Of a DNA stretch of 64,000 nt, positions 43,690 through 51,274 are shown piece by piece. The notes beneath the pieces are model-generated. The model was not told where the DNA came from. It saw only the letters and a program-made list of their open reading frames with translations, and did not search any database. Within the stretch, counting starts at the first letter, position 1. Each line of letters opens with the position of its first letter. The translations under genes and the position numbers were made by a program. Location: the NCBI GenBank assembly GCA_904396155.1, contig CAJFOI010000012.1, positions 34,691 to 98,690 of the forward strand. The letters run 5' to 3'. The stretch comes from Candidatus Avispirillum faecium (GTDB taxonomy: Bacteria > Bacillota > Clostridia > Oscillospirales > CAG-272).

Positions 43690-44622
43690 ATGGAAGAAAA
43701 GGAAAACAAAATAAAAGATACAGAAGACCACCTTTCCGAAAAAACGCCCGCCAGTATAGAAGTGGTTGGCGTCAAATTCAAAAGTGCCGGTAAAACCTAT
43801 TACTTTTCTCCGGAAGGGATACGTTTTTCTATCAATGACAAAGTGATTGTTCGCACTGCCAGAGGCATCGAGCTGGGTTTTGTCTCTCAGGAAAACAAAA
43901 CCGTTTTTGAAAACGAAGTAGTCTCTCCCCTGTGTCCTGTCCTGCGTCCGGCATCGGTAGAAGATATACAGCGGTGGGAGTCCAACAAGCAGTTGGAGAA
44001 AAACGCTTTTGAAACCTGCGTGAAACTGATTGCCAAACACAAACTGGCAATGAAGTTAATCGAAGCCGAATACACCTTCGACAACAGCAAGCTTTTGTTT
44101 TATTTTTCCGCAGACGGAAGAGTGGATTTTAGAGACCTGGTAAAAGATCTTGCCTCTGTATTCCACACCCGAATTGAGTTGCGTCAAATCGGTATTCGAG
44201 ATGAAGCAAAAATGATGGGGGGGCTTGGTGTATGCGGCAGACCCTTCTGCTGTTCCACCTTTCTCTCGGACTTTGCCCAGGTTTCTATTAAAATGGCAAA
44301 GGAACAAAATCTGAGTCTAAACTCCACAAAAATCTCCGGTGCCTGCGGCAGATTGATGTGCTGTCTTCGCTTTGAAAACGAGACGTATGCAGCGGAGCTG
44401 CGCGCGACGCCGCCGGTAGACAGCAAGGTAAAGACCCCGGACGGTGTGGGATATGTCACAGAGATTTCCCCTCTTACAGGTATGTGCAAGGTGATCATGC
44501 ATGAAAAAGGAACAGACGTGGTGAGATCCTATCACCGGGATAAACTCACCGTTTTGGGTAAGCGAATCTCCGACGAACGAAACGACCGCAAGGAGAACAA
44601 ATCAGAGGAGAATATAAAATAA
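43690..44622 (+). CDS. yaaT: PSP1 domain protein YaaT (RicT)
   Basis: YaaT/RicT is part of the RicA-RicF-RicT complex that stimulates RNase Y processing and sporulation phosphorelay in Bacillus. The 310-residue protein has the PSP1 C-terminal region with cysteine-rich runs CGRPFCCSTF and CGRLMCCLRFENE, which bind iron-sulfur clusters in the complex, and a basic C-terminal domain. About 20 charged N-terminal residues precede the core. It follows holB by 31 bases. Confidence 0.92.
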   Translation: MEEKENKIKDTEDHLSEKTPASIEVVGVKFKSAGKTYYFSPEGIRFSINDKVIVRTARGIELGFVSQENKTVFENEVVSPLCPVLRPASVEDIQRWESNKQLEKNAFETCVKLIAKHKLAMKLIEAEYTFDNSKLLFYFSADGRVDFRDLVKDLASVFHTRIELRQIGIRDEAKMMGGLGVCGRPFCCSTFLSDFAQVSIKMAKEQNLSLNSTKISGACGRLMCCLRFENETYAAELRATPPVDSKVKTPDGVGYVTEISPLTGMCKVIMHEKGTDVVRSYHRDKLTVLGKRISDERNDRKENKSEENIK

Positions 44623-44673
44623 GCTCAATCCCTTTGATCCTAAAAAATCCTCAAAAATTTTTATAAAAACCCT

Positions 44674-44701
44674 TTGCATGGAAGATTTTTTGTGATATAC
44701 T
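44674..44701 (+). promoter_or_regulatory. sigma-A-type promoter for the ferredoxin gene
   Basis: TTGCAT (44674-44679), 16-base spacer, TATACT (44696-44701), 49 bases before the ATG. Confidence 0.65.
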
Positions 44702-44750
44702 GTAGCGGCAGCAAGAGCTGTAATTTGAAATTCAACGGAGGAAGCGAACA

Positions 44751-44921
44751 ATGGCATATACGATCTCAGACGATTGCATCTCCTGCGGTGCATGCGCAGC
44801 AGAATGCCCTGTGGAAGCGATTTCCGAGGGTGACGGAAAATATGTGATCGACGCGGATAAGTGCCTGGATTGCGGCGCGTGTGCGGGTGTCTGTCCCGTA
44901 GATGCTCCAAAGGCCGACTGA
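44751..44921 (+). CDS. Clostridial-type 2[4Fe-4S] ferredoxin
   Basis: A 56-residue low-potential electron carrier, typical of anaerobic Clostridia. It begins MAYTISDDCISCGACAAECP and has a second CxxCGxCxxxCP motif, CLDCGACAGVCP, so eight cysteines bind two 4Fe-4S clusters. The length and pseudo-twofold symmetry match Clostridium ferredoxin. GGAGGAAGCGAACA precedes ATG 44751. It has its own promoter and terminator, so is a single-gene unit. Confidence 0.95.
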   Translation: MAYTISDDCISCGACAAECPVEAISEGDGKYVIDADKCLDCGACAGVCPVDAPKAD

Positions 44922-44930
44922 GAACATACG

Positions 44931-44965
44931 AAAAGGGGCAAGGCGGCAGCTTTGCCCCTTTTTCT
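44931..44965 (+). terminator. Intrinsic terminator of the ferredoxin gene
   Basis: Stem 44931-44941 with 44952-44962 (core GGGGCAA/TTGCCCC), ten-base loop, T-run; ten bases after the stop. Confidence 0.85.
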
Positions 44966-45000
44966 TCTCTTCGACTTTCAGACACAGAAAGAGGATCCCT

Positions 45001-45771
45001 ATGGACTCCAATATTTTTCCCCTTCCGGATGAACGCTTGGATTTTATCAACGAAGACCTTTCCCTTTTGCAGCTGAAAGAAGGACTCACCTTTGGCACAG
45101 ACGCATATCTTCTGGCAGCCTTTGCGCGGCCCGGCCGAACTGCTGGAGCAGATTTGGGAAGCGGTACGGGAGTGGCGTCCTTTTTGTGCCTTGTAAAAAA
45201 CAAACTTCCCCATATGTACGCCTTTGAGGTGCAGCCGCGGTTCGCCGCCTTGATTCGAAGAAATGCCGCCTTAAACGGCCTTTCAGACAGGATCACCGTC
45301 TATGAAAAGGATATTCGAAACGCTTGTCCCGAAGATACAGGCGGATGGATCGGCAGTGTGATCTCCAATCCGCCATATATGAAGGAGAACTGCGGATTCA
45401 CAAATGCATCTGACGCAAAAAACATCGCCCGCCGGGAGGTATATGGTTCCATTGAAGACTTTTGCCACACCGCCGCCCGTCTACTGAAGCACGGCGGTCT
45501 TTTTACCGTAGTGTATCGCCCGGACCGCCTGGCAGATCTCTTTTCCGGGATGCGTGCAAACGGGTTGGAGCCCAAACGAATTCTCCTGGTGCATCCAGAC
45601 GCAGCCGCTCCTCCAAGCCTTGCGCTGGTGGAAGCAAAAAAGGGCGCTGCCTCTTCCCTTGTGTGGGCAAGACCGCTGATCATTTATCAAACGGGGACCA
45701 GAATCTATACGGCAGATATGGACAGAGTGTACGACTGTTGTTCGATGGACTTTTTATTTGAAGGAAAGTAA
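45001..45771 (+). CDS. tRNA1(Val) N6-adenine methyltransferase-like protein
   Basis: A class I SAM-dependent methyltransferase of the YfiC/TrmN6 group that modifies A37 of tRNA-Val in E. coli. The 256-residue protein has the typical lead-in LQLKEGLTFGTDAYLLAAFA, SAM motif I ADLGSGTGVASFLCL and catalytic NPPY in VISNPPYMKENCGF. ATG 45001 is preceded by AGAGGATCC. rsmI begins four bases after its stop; a methyltransferase followed by rsmI (yabB-yazA-yabC order) is common in Firmicutes, here without the GIY-YIG gene. Confidence 0.9.
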   Translation: MDSNIFPLPDERLDFINEDLSLLQLKEGLTFGTDAYLLAAFARPGRTAGADLGSGTGVASFLCLVKNKLPHMYAFEVQPRFAALIRRNAALNGLSDRITVYEKDIRNACPEDTGGWIGSVISNPPYMKENCGFTNASDAKNIARREVYGSIEDFCHTAARLLKHGGLFTVVYRPDRLADLFSGMRANGLEPKRILLVHPDAAAPPSLALVEAKKGAASSLVWARPLIIYQTGTRIYTADMDRVYDCCSMDFLFEGK

Positions 45772-45775
45772 AGAT

Positions 45776-46639
45776 ATGGACACGGAAAAAAATAAGGTTT
45801 TGGGAGGGACGCTGTATTTGGTGGCAACGCCCATCGGAAATCTTTCCGACATAACAAAAAGGGCGCTGAAGGTGCTCTCCCAGGTGGATTTTGTCGCCGC
45901 TGAGGACACCCGCAATACAGGACTGCTCCTGTCCCGGTTCGGTATTTCCAAGCCCCTTGTCAGCTATTTCGAGCACAACAAGCGGGAACGGGGAGAATAC
46001 ATTGCAGACCGCCTTCTGGCAGGAGAATCCTGCGCACTGGTAACTGACGCAGGTATGCCGGCCATCAGCGACCCGGGGGAGGATCTGGTCGTTCTATGTG
46101 CCCAGCGGGGCATTCCTGTCACTGCCGTGCCGGGCTGCTGTGCCGCCGTCACCGCACTGGTCCTGTCTGCCTTTCCTACGGGTCGATTCACATTTGAAGG
46201 CTTTCTCACCACCAGCAAAAGCGACCGGCACCGGCATCTGGAGTCGCTGGCAGAAGAAACCCGTACTATGATTTTTTATGAAGCTCCGCACAAGCTGCGC
46301 AGGACCCTGTCCGATATGGAAAACATGTTCGGCAGTCAGCGCCGGATCACCTTATGCCGGGAGCTGACCAAGCTGAACGAGGAAACTCTCCGCACAACAC
46401 TGGGGGATGCGGTCGCATTGTACTCTGCCAAAGAACCCCGCGGAGAGTATGTGCTGGTTTTGGAAGGTGCTTCCCCGTCCAAAGTCACAGATTATCCCAA
46501 AGATTTGGAAGCGCATGTACAAATGTATCTAAATACGGGCATGCGCAAGATGGACGCCATCAAAGCGGCGGCACGAGATCGAGGCATACCCAAAGCGCAG
46601 CTGTACAAAGAAATACTAAAAGACACAAAAACAAAATAA
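45776..46639 (+). CDS. rsmI: 16S rRNA 2'-O-methyltransferase RsmI
   Basis: RsmI methylates the ribose of C1402 in the decoding centre of 16S rRNA. The 287-residue TP-methylase fold has LYLVATPIGNLSDIT at the N-terminus, AAEDTRNTGLLLS, ALVTDAGMPAISDPGE, and a C-terminal VPGCCAAVTAL followed by FYEAPHKLRRTL. ATG 45776 is preceded by AAGGAAAG. Confidence 0.95.
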   Translation: MDTEKNKVLGGTLYLVATPIGNLSDITKRALKVLSQVDFVAAEDTRNTGLLLSRFGISKPLVSYFEHNKRERGEYIADRLLAGESCALVTDAGMPAISDPGEDLVVLCAQRGIPVTAVPGCCAAVTALVLSAFPTGRFTFEGFLTTSKSDRHRHLESLAEETRTMIFYEAPHKLRRTLSDMENMFGSQRRITLCRELTKLNEETLRTTLGDAVALYSAKEPRGEYVLVLEGASPSKVTDYPKDLEAHVQMYLNTGMRKMDAIKAAARDRGIPKAQLYKEILKDTKTK

Positions 46640-46654
46640 AATCCCGCTTCGCTC

Positions 46655-46683
46655 TTGAAATTCTTTCTATCATTGGGTATAAT
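46655..46683 (+). promoter_or_regulatory. Strong sigma-A-type promoter for the metG leader RNA
   Basis: TTGAAA (46655-46660), 17-base spacer, TATAAT (46678-46683). Transcription should begin near 46690. Confidence 0.8.
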
Positions 46684-46689
46684 AGATAA

Positions 46690-46837
46690 AAAGGGAAAAA
46701 GGAGACATGGCATGCTGTATACAAAGCGAATGCCTTCGGGCATACACTTTTTATGAATAATGTACTGTAATTGCAGCACTGCCATGTGTAAGTAGACTTA
46801 TTTCATAGGACAGTGTCGCTGTCCTATTTTTATTTTT
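46690..46837 (+). ncRNA. Structured leader RNA upstream of metG, class not recognised
   Basis: About 145 bases between promoter and metG ribosome site. A 13-bp closing stem forms between 46705-46717 and 46774-46787 (single bulged C at 46779). Inside it lies a UUCG-capped hairpin (46730-46734 with 46739-46743). A classic terminator follows: 9-bp stem 46805-46813 with 46819-46827 and a T-rich tail ending at 46837, immediately before GGAG of metG. The T-box core expected for an aminoacyl-tRNA synthetase leader is not present, nor any riboswitch that I recognise. It may be an attenuator or an independent small RNA. Confidence 0.65.
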
Positions 46838-46847
46838 GGAGAATATT

Positions 46848-48776
46848 ATGGAAAAAGAAAAATTCTATATAACGACCGCCATTGCCTACGCCTCTCAAAA
46901 GCCCCATTTTGGCAATACCTATGAAGTCATCATGACCGACTGTATCGCCCGGTACAAGCGGCAGCGGGGATATGATGTGTTTTTCATGACCGGCACCGAT
47001 GAGCACGGGCAAAAAGTAGAAAACCTTGCCAGAGAGGCAGGCGTTTCCCCCAAGGAATATGTAGATCGGGTATCCGGACAAATTAAAGAAATCTGGGACC
47101 TGATGGGAGCCAGCTACGATCATTTTATCCGCACCACAGACCCGTCTCACGAGAGGGCCGTCCAGCACATATTCAAAAAGCTGTACGATCAGGGAGACAT
47201 CTATAAAGGGGAATACGAGGGCTGGTATTGCACTCCGGATGAAGCATTCTTCACAGATACCCAGGTAGTCGACGGCAAATGCCCCGACTGCGGACGACCT
47301 GTTCAGCGAGCCAAGGAAGAAGCGTATTTCTTCAAAATGAGTAAATATGCCGATCGCCTGATCCGCCATATTGAGGAAAATCCCGGTTTTATTGAGCCGG
47401 AATCCCGGCGCCGGGAAATGCTCAATAACTTTTTGTATCCAGGACTTCAGGATCTGTGCGTTTCCCGTACCTCTTTCAAGTGGGGCATTCCTGTCACCTT
47501 TGACGACAAACACGTCATCTATGTGTGGGTCGATGCACTGTCCAACTATATCACCGGTCTTGGATTCGACCCGGATAAGGAACCTGGGGAAAATTACAAA
47601 AAATACTGGCCGGCAGATGTACACATCATCGGCAAGGATATTCTGCGGTTCCACACCATCTACTGGCCTATTCTGCTGATGGCCCTGGGAGAGCCGCTTC
47701 CAAAAAAAGTGTTTGGACATCCCTGGTTCAATGTAGGTCAGGACAAAATGAGCAAATCCAGAGGCAACGTATTTTACGCCGATGACATGGCGCAGCGGTT
47801 CGGCGTAGACGGCGTCCGCTACTATGCCCTTTCCGAAATGCCTTACGCAAACGACGGATCCATAACCTACGAAAACATCATTTCCCGTTACAATAACGAC
47901 CTGGCAAACAACCTGGGCAACCTGGTCAGCCGCACCATCGCCATGGTAAAAAAGTATTTTGACGGCATTGTTCCCGCACCAGACAGCGAAGAAGAACTGG
48001 ATAGAGACCTTAAAAATACTTTTTTGCAGGCCGCTGGGCAATTTGAAGAGCAAATGGATGCCTACCATATTGCCGACGCCATGGAAACCGTATTTTCCGC
48101 ATTGCGCCGGGCAAACAAATACATCGACGAAACAACGCCCTGGACACTTGCCAAAGATCCCGGTGCAAAGGCGCGCCTGGGAACTGTTCTCTATAACCTG
48201 CTGGAATCAATCCGCATGGCCTCTGTGCTTTTGACGCCGGCCATGCCTGCCACCTGTGCCTCTATTTTCACACAGCTGGGAACAGATAAAACTGAATATG
48301 ATTCTCTGACCTCTTTCGGAGCGCTGGAAGCAGGAAGGCCCACAGGAGAAGCAGTTATGCTGTTTTCCCGTATAGATGAAAAGAAAATGCTGGAAGAAAT
48401 TGCAGCGCAGTCTGCTACGAAAGCATCTGCCGCACCGGCAAAACCGGAAGGGATCGCACAAATCGGCATTGATGATTTTATGTCCGTAGAACTGCGCAGT
48501 GCTCAGGTGACAGCCTGCGAAAAGATTCCAAAGGCAAAAAAGCTTCTGAAACTGGAGCTGGATTTGGGGTATGAAAAACGCCAGGTGGTATCTGGAATCG
48601 CTGCATTCTATACGCCCCAGGATCTGATTGGAAAAAAACTCATTGTAGTCGCCAATTTGAAACCGACGAAACTGTGCGGCGTTGAGTCCAACGGCATGAT
48701 CCTTGCCTCCGGAGAGGAGCAGGTCCGGGTGGTCTTTCTCTCGGAAGATACCCCACTGGGAGAACGGATCCGGTAA
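46848..48776 (+). CDS. metG: Methionyl-tRNA synthetase
   Basis: Charges tRNA-Met. The 642-residue class I synthetase has the HIGH-equivalent in SQKPHFGNTYEV, MTGTDEHGQKVENLA, a zinc knuckle with CTPDE and CPDCGRP, and the KMSKS loop in DKMSKSRGNVFY. A C-terminal EMAP/Trbp111-like tRNA-binding domain (about 540-642) has IDDFMSVELRSAQVTACEKIP and QVVSGIA. Start ATG 46848 follows GGAG six bases upstream and lies directly after the leader terminator. tatD follows. Confidence 0.95.
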   Translation: MEKEKFYITTAIAYASQKPHFGNTYEVIMTDCIARYKRQRGYDVFFMTGTDEHGQKVENLAREAGVSPKEYVDRVSGQIKEIWDLMGASYDHFIRTTDPSHERAVQHIFKKLYDQGDIYKGEYEGWYCTPDEAFFTDTQVVDGKCPDCGRPVQRAKEEAYFFKMSKYADRLIRHIEENPGFIEPESRRREMLNNFLYPGLQDLCVSRTSFKWGIPVTFDDKHVIYVWVDALSNYITGLGFDPDKEPGENYKKYWPADVHIIGKDILRFHTIYWPILLMALGEPLPKKVFGHPWFNVGQDKMSKSRGNVFYADDMAQRFGVDGVRYYALSEMPYANDGSITYENIISRYNNDLANNLGNLVSRTIAMVKKYFDGIVPAPDSEEELDRDLKNTFLQAAGQFEEQMDAYHIADAMETVFSALRRANKYIDETTPWTLAKDPGAKARLGTVLYNLLESIRMASVLLTPAMPATCASIFTQLGTDKTEYDSLTSFGALEAGRPTGEAVMLFSRIDEKKMLEEIAAQSATKASAAPAKPEGIAQIGIDDFMSVELRSAQVTACEKIPKAKKLLKLELDLGYEKRQVVSGIAAFYTPQDLIGKKLIVVANLKPTKLCGVESNGMILASGEEQVRVVFLSEDTPLGERIR

Positions 48777-48784
48777 ACAAGCAT

Positions 48785-49576
48785 ATGAAGCTTTTCGATT
48801 CTCACACGCACTATTACGATCAAAAATTTGCAGAAAAATATCCCGGCGGCGCTGCCGGTGCCATCGCAGATTCCTTTGCTGCAGGCATTTGCGGTTTTCT
48901 GTGCGCCGGAACCAATCCGGACACCACAAAAGCGGCCGTCGCACTTGCAGAGACGTATGAAAATGCCTATGCTTCCGCCGGACTGCACCCAGAAGACACG
49001 GCGACCTATTCCAAAGCACAGCTGCCGGAGGTCCTGTGTAAAATAGAAAGATGGTTAGACCACCCGAAGGTAGCGGCCATTGGAGAGATCGGGCTGGATT
49101 ATTACTGGGACCCGGATCGCTCCGTGCAAAAGGAAGCCTTTGATATGCAACTTTCCATAGCCGAGGCAAAGCATCTTCCGGTGATCGTTCACGACCGGGA
49201 TGCTCACGGAGATACAATGGACATCCTCCGCGCCCATAAAAACGTCATCGGCGTACTCCACAGCTACAGCGGAAGTGCGGAAATGGCCCGGGAATATGTG
49301 CGAATGGGTTGGTATATTTCCTTCGGCGGCCCCCTCACATATAAAAACGCAGAAAAAGTCCGCGCCGCCTGCGCAGCAGTGCCCCCGGACCGGCTTTTGA
49401 TCGAAACGGACTGTCCCTATCTCCCCCCTGTTCCCCACAGAGGGGAGATCAATACCTCTGCTTTGATGATTTATACATTGGAAGCGATGGCTGCATGCAA
49501 AAACCTGTTTCCCCAGGTCCTGGCCGCACAGACCATAGAAAACGCCTGCCGTCTGTTTTCGATTCATCTTTTATGA
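48785..49576 (+). CDS. TatD family metal-dependent hydrolase
   Basis: A TIM-barrel DNase/hydrolase of 263 residues. Metal ligands are visible in FDSHTHYYD (His-x-His), GEIGLDYYWD (Glu), IVHDRDA (His), and ETDCPYLPPVPHRG (Asp). It follows metG by eight bases, a conserved metG-tatD order in Firmicutes. No strong ribosome site is seen, suggesting coupling to metG. Confidence 0.93.
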   Translation: MKLFDSHTHYYDQKFAEKYPGGAAGAIADSFAAGICGFLCAGTNPDTTKAAVALAETYENAYASAGLHPEDTATYSKAQLPEVLCKIERWLDHPKVAAIGEIGLDYYWDPDRSVQKEAFDMQLSIAEAKHLPVIVHDRDAHGDTMDILRAHKNVIGVLHSYSGSAEMAREYVRMGWYISFGGPLTYKNAEKVRAACAAVPPDRLLIETDCPYLPPVPHRGEINTSALMIYTLEAMAACKNLFPQVLAAQTIENACRLFSIHLL

Positions 49577-49593
49577 ATTTTCTGTAAAAGCCC

Positions 49594-49622
49594 TTGCATA
49601 TTGGGACACGTCCAGGTATAAT
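49594..49622 (+). promoter_or_regulatory. sigma-A-type promoter for yajC
   Basis: TTGCAT (49594-49599), 17-base spacer, TATAAT (49617-49622). Confidence 0.75.
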
Positions 49623-49693
49623 AGGAACATCTATCTGTTTATCACAAAAAGAAAGGCTCCTTTCATACAGAAAGGGAGAGGCGTGACTCTGTT

Positions 49694-50026
49694 ATGAATT
49701 TACCTCCTATATTTTTGGAAGCGGCCGCCGATGGCGCCGGGACCGGCCAATGGATCGGAACCATTGTTATGATTCTCGCCATGGTCGCAATCTTTTATTT
49801 CTTTCTGTACAGACCCCAGAAGAAGCAGGAAAAAGCCGCAACTGAAATGAAGAATTCCCTGGAAGTAGGCGATGAAATCACCACCATCGGCGGCATCATC
49901 GGTGAAATTATCTCCATTAAAGATGAAACCTGTGTGATTGAAACCACCCGGGATAAAACAAAAATCCGTATTTTGAAGAGCGCAGTCAGCAAAGTTGATG
50001 TAAAAGCTTCTGAAAAAGAGGCATAA
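49694..50026 (+). CDS. yajC: Preprotein translocase subunit YajC
   Basis: YajC is an accessory of the SecDF-YajC membrane complex. The 110-residue protein has one membrane helix (WIGTIVMILAMVAIFYFFLY) followed directly by RPQKKQEKAATEMKNSLEVGDEITTIGGIIGEI, the family signature. No secD or secF is nearby. GGGAGAGG lies upstream of ATG 49694. A hairpin eight bases after its stop overlaps the ribosome site of the next gene. Confidence 0.94.
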   Translation: MNLPPIFLEAAADGAGTGQWIGTIVMILAMVAIFYFFLYRPQKKQEKAATEMKNSLEVGDEITTIGGIIGEIISIKDETCVIETTRDKTKIRILKSAVSKVDVKASEKEA

Positions 50027-50033
50027 AAGTTTG

Positions 50034-50076
50034 TCCTCCGGAATATTCTTGTACAAAAGAATTCCGGAGGATATTT
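50034..50076 (+). promoter_or_regulatory. Terminator-like hairpin hiding the next gene's ribosome site
   Basis: An 11-bp perfect stem (50034-50044 with 50061-50071) extended by a few pairs, then a T-run. Its 3' arm contains CCGGAGGA, which is the ribosome site for ATG 50079. It can act as intrinsic terminator of yajC and as translational gate for the following gene. Confidence 0.75.
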
Positions 50077-50078
50077 TT

Positions 50079-50522
50079 ATGAATGCATCAACCAATGAAA
50101 AAGCAGCCGGCGCCGGAAAGCTGCTGAAGAGCGCCGTCCGTGGATTGATTTGGTCTATTATTATCGCAGCAGTGTTGCTGGTGCTCTTTTCCCTATTCTG
50201 CTATATGATGCCGGACCCAGATAAATATCTGAGTGTATTCGGCCTGGCCGCGTTATACATTTCCGCTCTCATAGGCGGCATCGTCGCCGGCAAGCGAAGC
50301 GGCATTGTAGGCGGACTGGTATCCGGACTGCTGCTCACCGCGGTAATTCTCATCGCCTCTACCTTTAAGGAAAGCGGCGAAAACTCCTTTTCCCCGGTAA
50401 TCGCTTCCCTTTTGTATCTTCTTGTACCCATCGCCGGAGGCGCAGGCGGCCTTATGGCAGGTTTTTTCGGAAAAAATCAAAAAAGAAAGAAAGTCCATGC
50501 TCCGAAAAAAAGAAAAAGATAA
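50079..50522 (+). CDS. TIGR04086 family membrane protein
   Basis: A 147-residue protein with four membrane helices: LIWSIIIAAVLLVLFSLFCY, VFGLAALYISALIGGIVAG, GLVSGLLLTAVILIAS and a last one around LLYLLVPIAGGAGGLMAGF, then a basic tail KKVHAPKKRKR. It matches the small Clostridia/Bacilli family usually found right after yajC, as here. Function unknown. Its ribosome site GGAGG lies in the 3' arm of the preceding hairpin. Confidence 0.85.
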   Translation: MNASTNEKAAGAGKLLKSAVRGLIWSIIIAAVLLVLFSLFCYMMPDPDKYLSVFGLAALYISALIGGIVAGKRSGIVGGLVSGLLLTAVILIASTFKESGENSFSPVIASLLYLLVPIAGGAGGLMAGFFGKNQKRKKVHAPKKRKR

Positions 50523-50537
50523 ATCTATCATCTTTTC

Positions 50538-50571
50538 AGCACTCCCTCACTTGTTGCGGGGAGTGCTTTTT
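50538..50571 (+). terminator. Intrinsic terminator after the TIGR04086 gene
   Basis: Nine-bp stem AGCACTCCC/GGGAGTGCT (50538-50546 with 50558-50566) and five T. Confidence 0.92.
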
Positions 50572-50592
50572 ACGTAAGGTTTAAAATAATAC

Positions 50593-50621
50593 TTGACAAA
50601 AGCAGAACGCGATTATATAAT
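50593..50621 (+). promoter_or_regulatory. Perfect consensus sigma-A promoter for the RNHCP leader
   Basis: TTGACA (50593-50598), 17-base spacer, TATAAT (50616-50621). It predicts strong transcription starting near 50628, giving a leader of about 145 bases. Confidence 0.88.
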
Positions 50622-50664
50622 AGGGCTTGTCAGAATTCTGGATAAACTATTTTCGGAGGAGTAT

Positions 50665-50700
50665 ATGATAAATATTTGTGTTTCGGCGATTGTTCGCTAA
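50665..50700 (+). CDS. Leader peptide upstream of the RNHCP gene (11 residues)
   Basis: A short reading frame MINICVSAIVR ending in TAA, with a full GGAGGA ribosome site (50655-50660) five bases before ATG 50665. The stop is two bases before the first arm of the downstream hairpins. Its strong ribosome site, position and termination point are those of regulatory leader peptides which sense ribosome stalling. No other product role is expected. Confidence 0.78.
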   Translation: MINICVSAIVR

Positions 50701-50702
50701 CC

Positions 50703-50765
50703 GGGAGGTTTGCGTAATACAATCCAACACAAGCCTCCCAAAAGTACACTTTACTTTTTGGAGGA
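50703..50765 (+). promoter_or_regulatory. Two mutually exclusive hairpins controlling RNHCP translation
   Basis: Segment 1 (50703-50712) pairs with segment 2 (50730-50739): ten pairs with one G-U. Segment 2 extended (50734-50745) instead pairs with segment 3 (50753-50764), eleven pairs and one mismatch, and this second hairpin buries GGAGGA, the ribosome site of the gene at 50773. The two share 50734-50739 and cannot coexist. A ribosome at the leader stop would cover segment 1. Confidence 0.75.
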
Positions 50766-50772
50766 ACCTTAC

Positions 50773-51198
50773 GTGAAAAGGGAAAATAAGAAAAGATCAT
50801 TTGAAAAAGGATACTATAAAACACATCCGTGCAGCGACATCTTTGTATGCAAATTTTGCGGCAGAACCGTAGTTCCTGCGGGCGCAGGCAGCGAACATAG
50901 AAATCACTGCCCTAACTGCCTGTATAGCCAGCACTTAGATAATGAACCAGGCGACAGGATGGCTGGCTGCGGCGGCTTAATGGAACCCATTGCTGTATGG
51001 ATCAGAAAAAATGGCGAATGGGCACTTATCCACCGTTGCCGCATTTGCGGAGCTCTTAGTTCCAACAGAATTGCCGCAGACGATAACCCCATGAAGCTCA
51101 TGTCTCTTGCTATGAAGCCAATCGCACTTCCCCCTTTCCCCATAGAGAGAGTGGAAGATATGACAAAGCTGATGGGAGGAGAAGGAACACTAAAATAA
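50773..51198 (+). CDS. RNHCP domain zinc-ribbon protein
   Basis: A 141-residue protein of the RNHCP family, named for the motif seen here in GSEHRNHCPNCLYSQHLD. Cysteine pairs CKFCG, CPNC, CGG and CRICG can form two zinc ribbons, and WALIHRCRICGALSSNRIAADD is the second conserved block. Function is not established; the zinc-ribbon, basic N-terminus (KRENKKRSFEKGYY) and leader-peptide control hint at action near the ribosome or RNA. The GTG at 50773 is chosen, seven bases after GGAGGA; an in-frame TTG at 50710 has no spacing for a ribosome site. Confidence 0.85.
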   Translation: MKRENKKRSFEKGYYKTHPCSDIFVCKFCGRTVVPAGAGSEHRNHCPNCLYSQHLDNEPGDRMAGCGGLMEPIAVWIRKNGEWALIHRCRICGALSSNRIAADDNPMKLMSLAMKPIALPPFPIERVEDMTKLMGGEGTLK

Positions 51199-51229
51199 AG
51201 CACCATACATGATCATAATATGTATATTG

Positions 51230-51257
51230 AGAAAAAGCCTTTGGGCTTTTTCTTTTT
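51230..51257 (+). terminator. Intrinsic terminator of the RNHCP gene
   Basis: Ten-bp stem (51230-51239 with 51244-51253), TTTG loop, T-run. Confidence 0.9.
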
Positions 51258-51274
51258 TATATGAAAAGAGATGC

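Noticed and set aside
46690..46830. 6S RNA, T-box or SAM riboswitch before metG
   Set aside because: The T-box core and SAM-I segments are missing, and the inner arm is too short for a 6S RNA; left as an unclassified leader.
46830..48068. A 412-codon minus-strand frame opposite metG
   Set aside because: metG motifs on the plus strand are unambiguous; the antisense frame reflects codon bias only.
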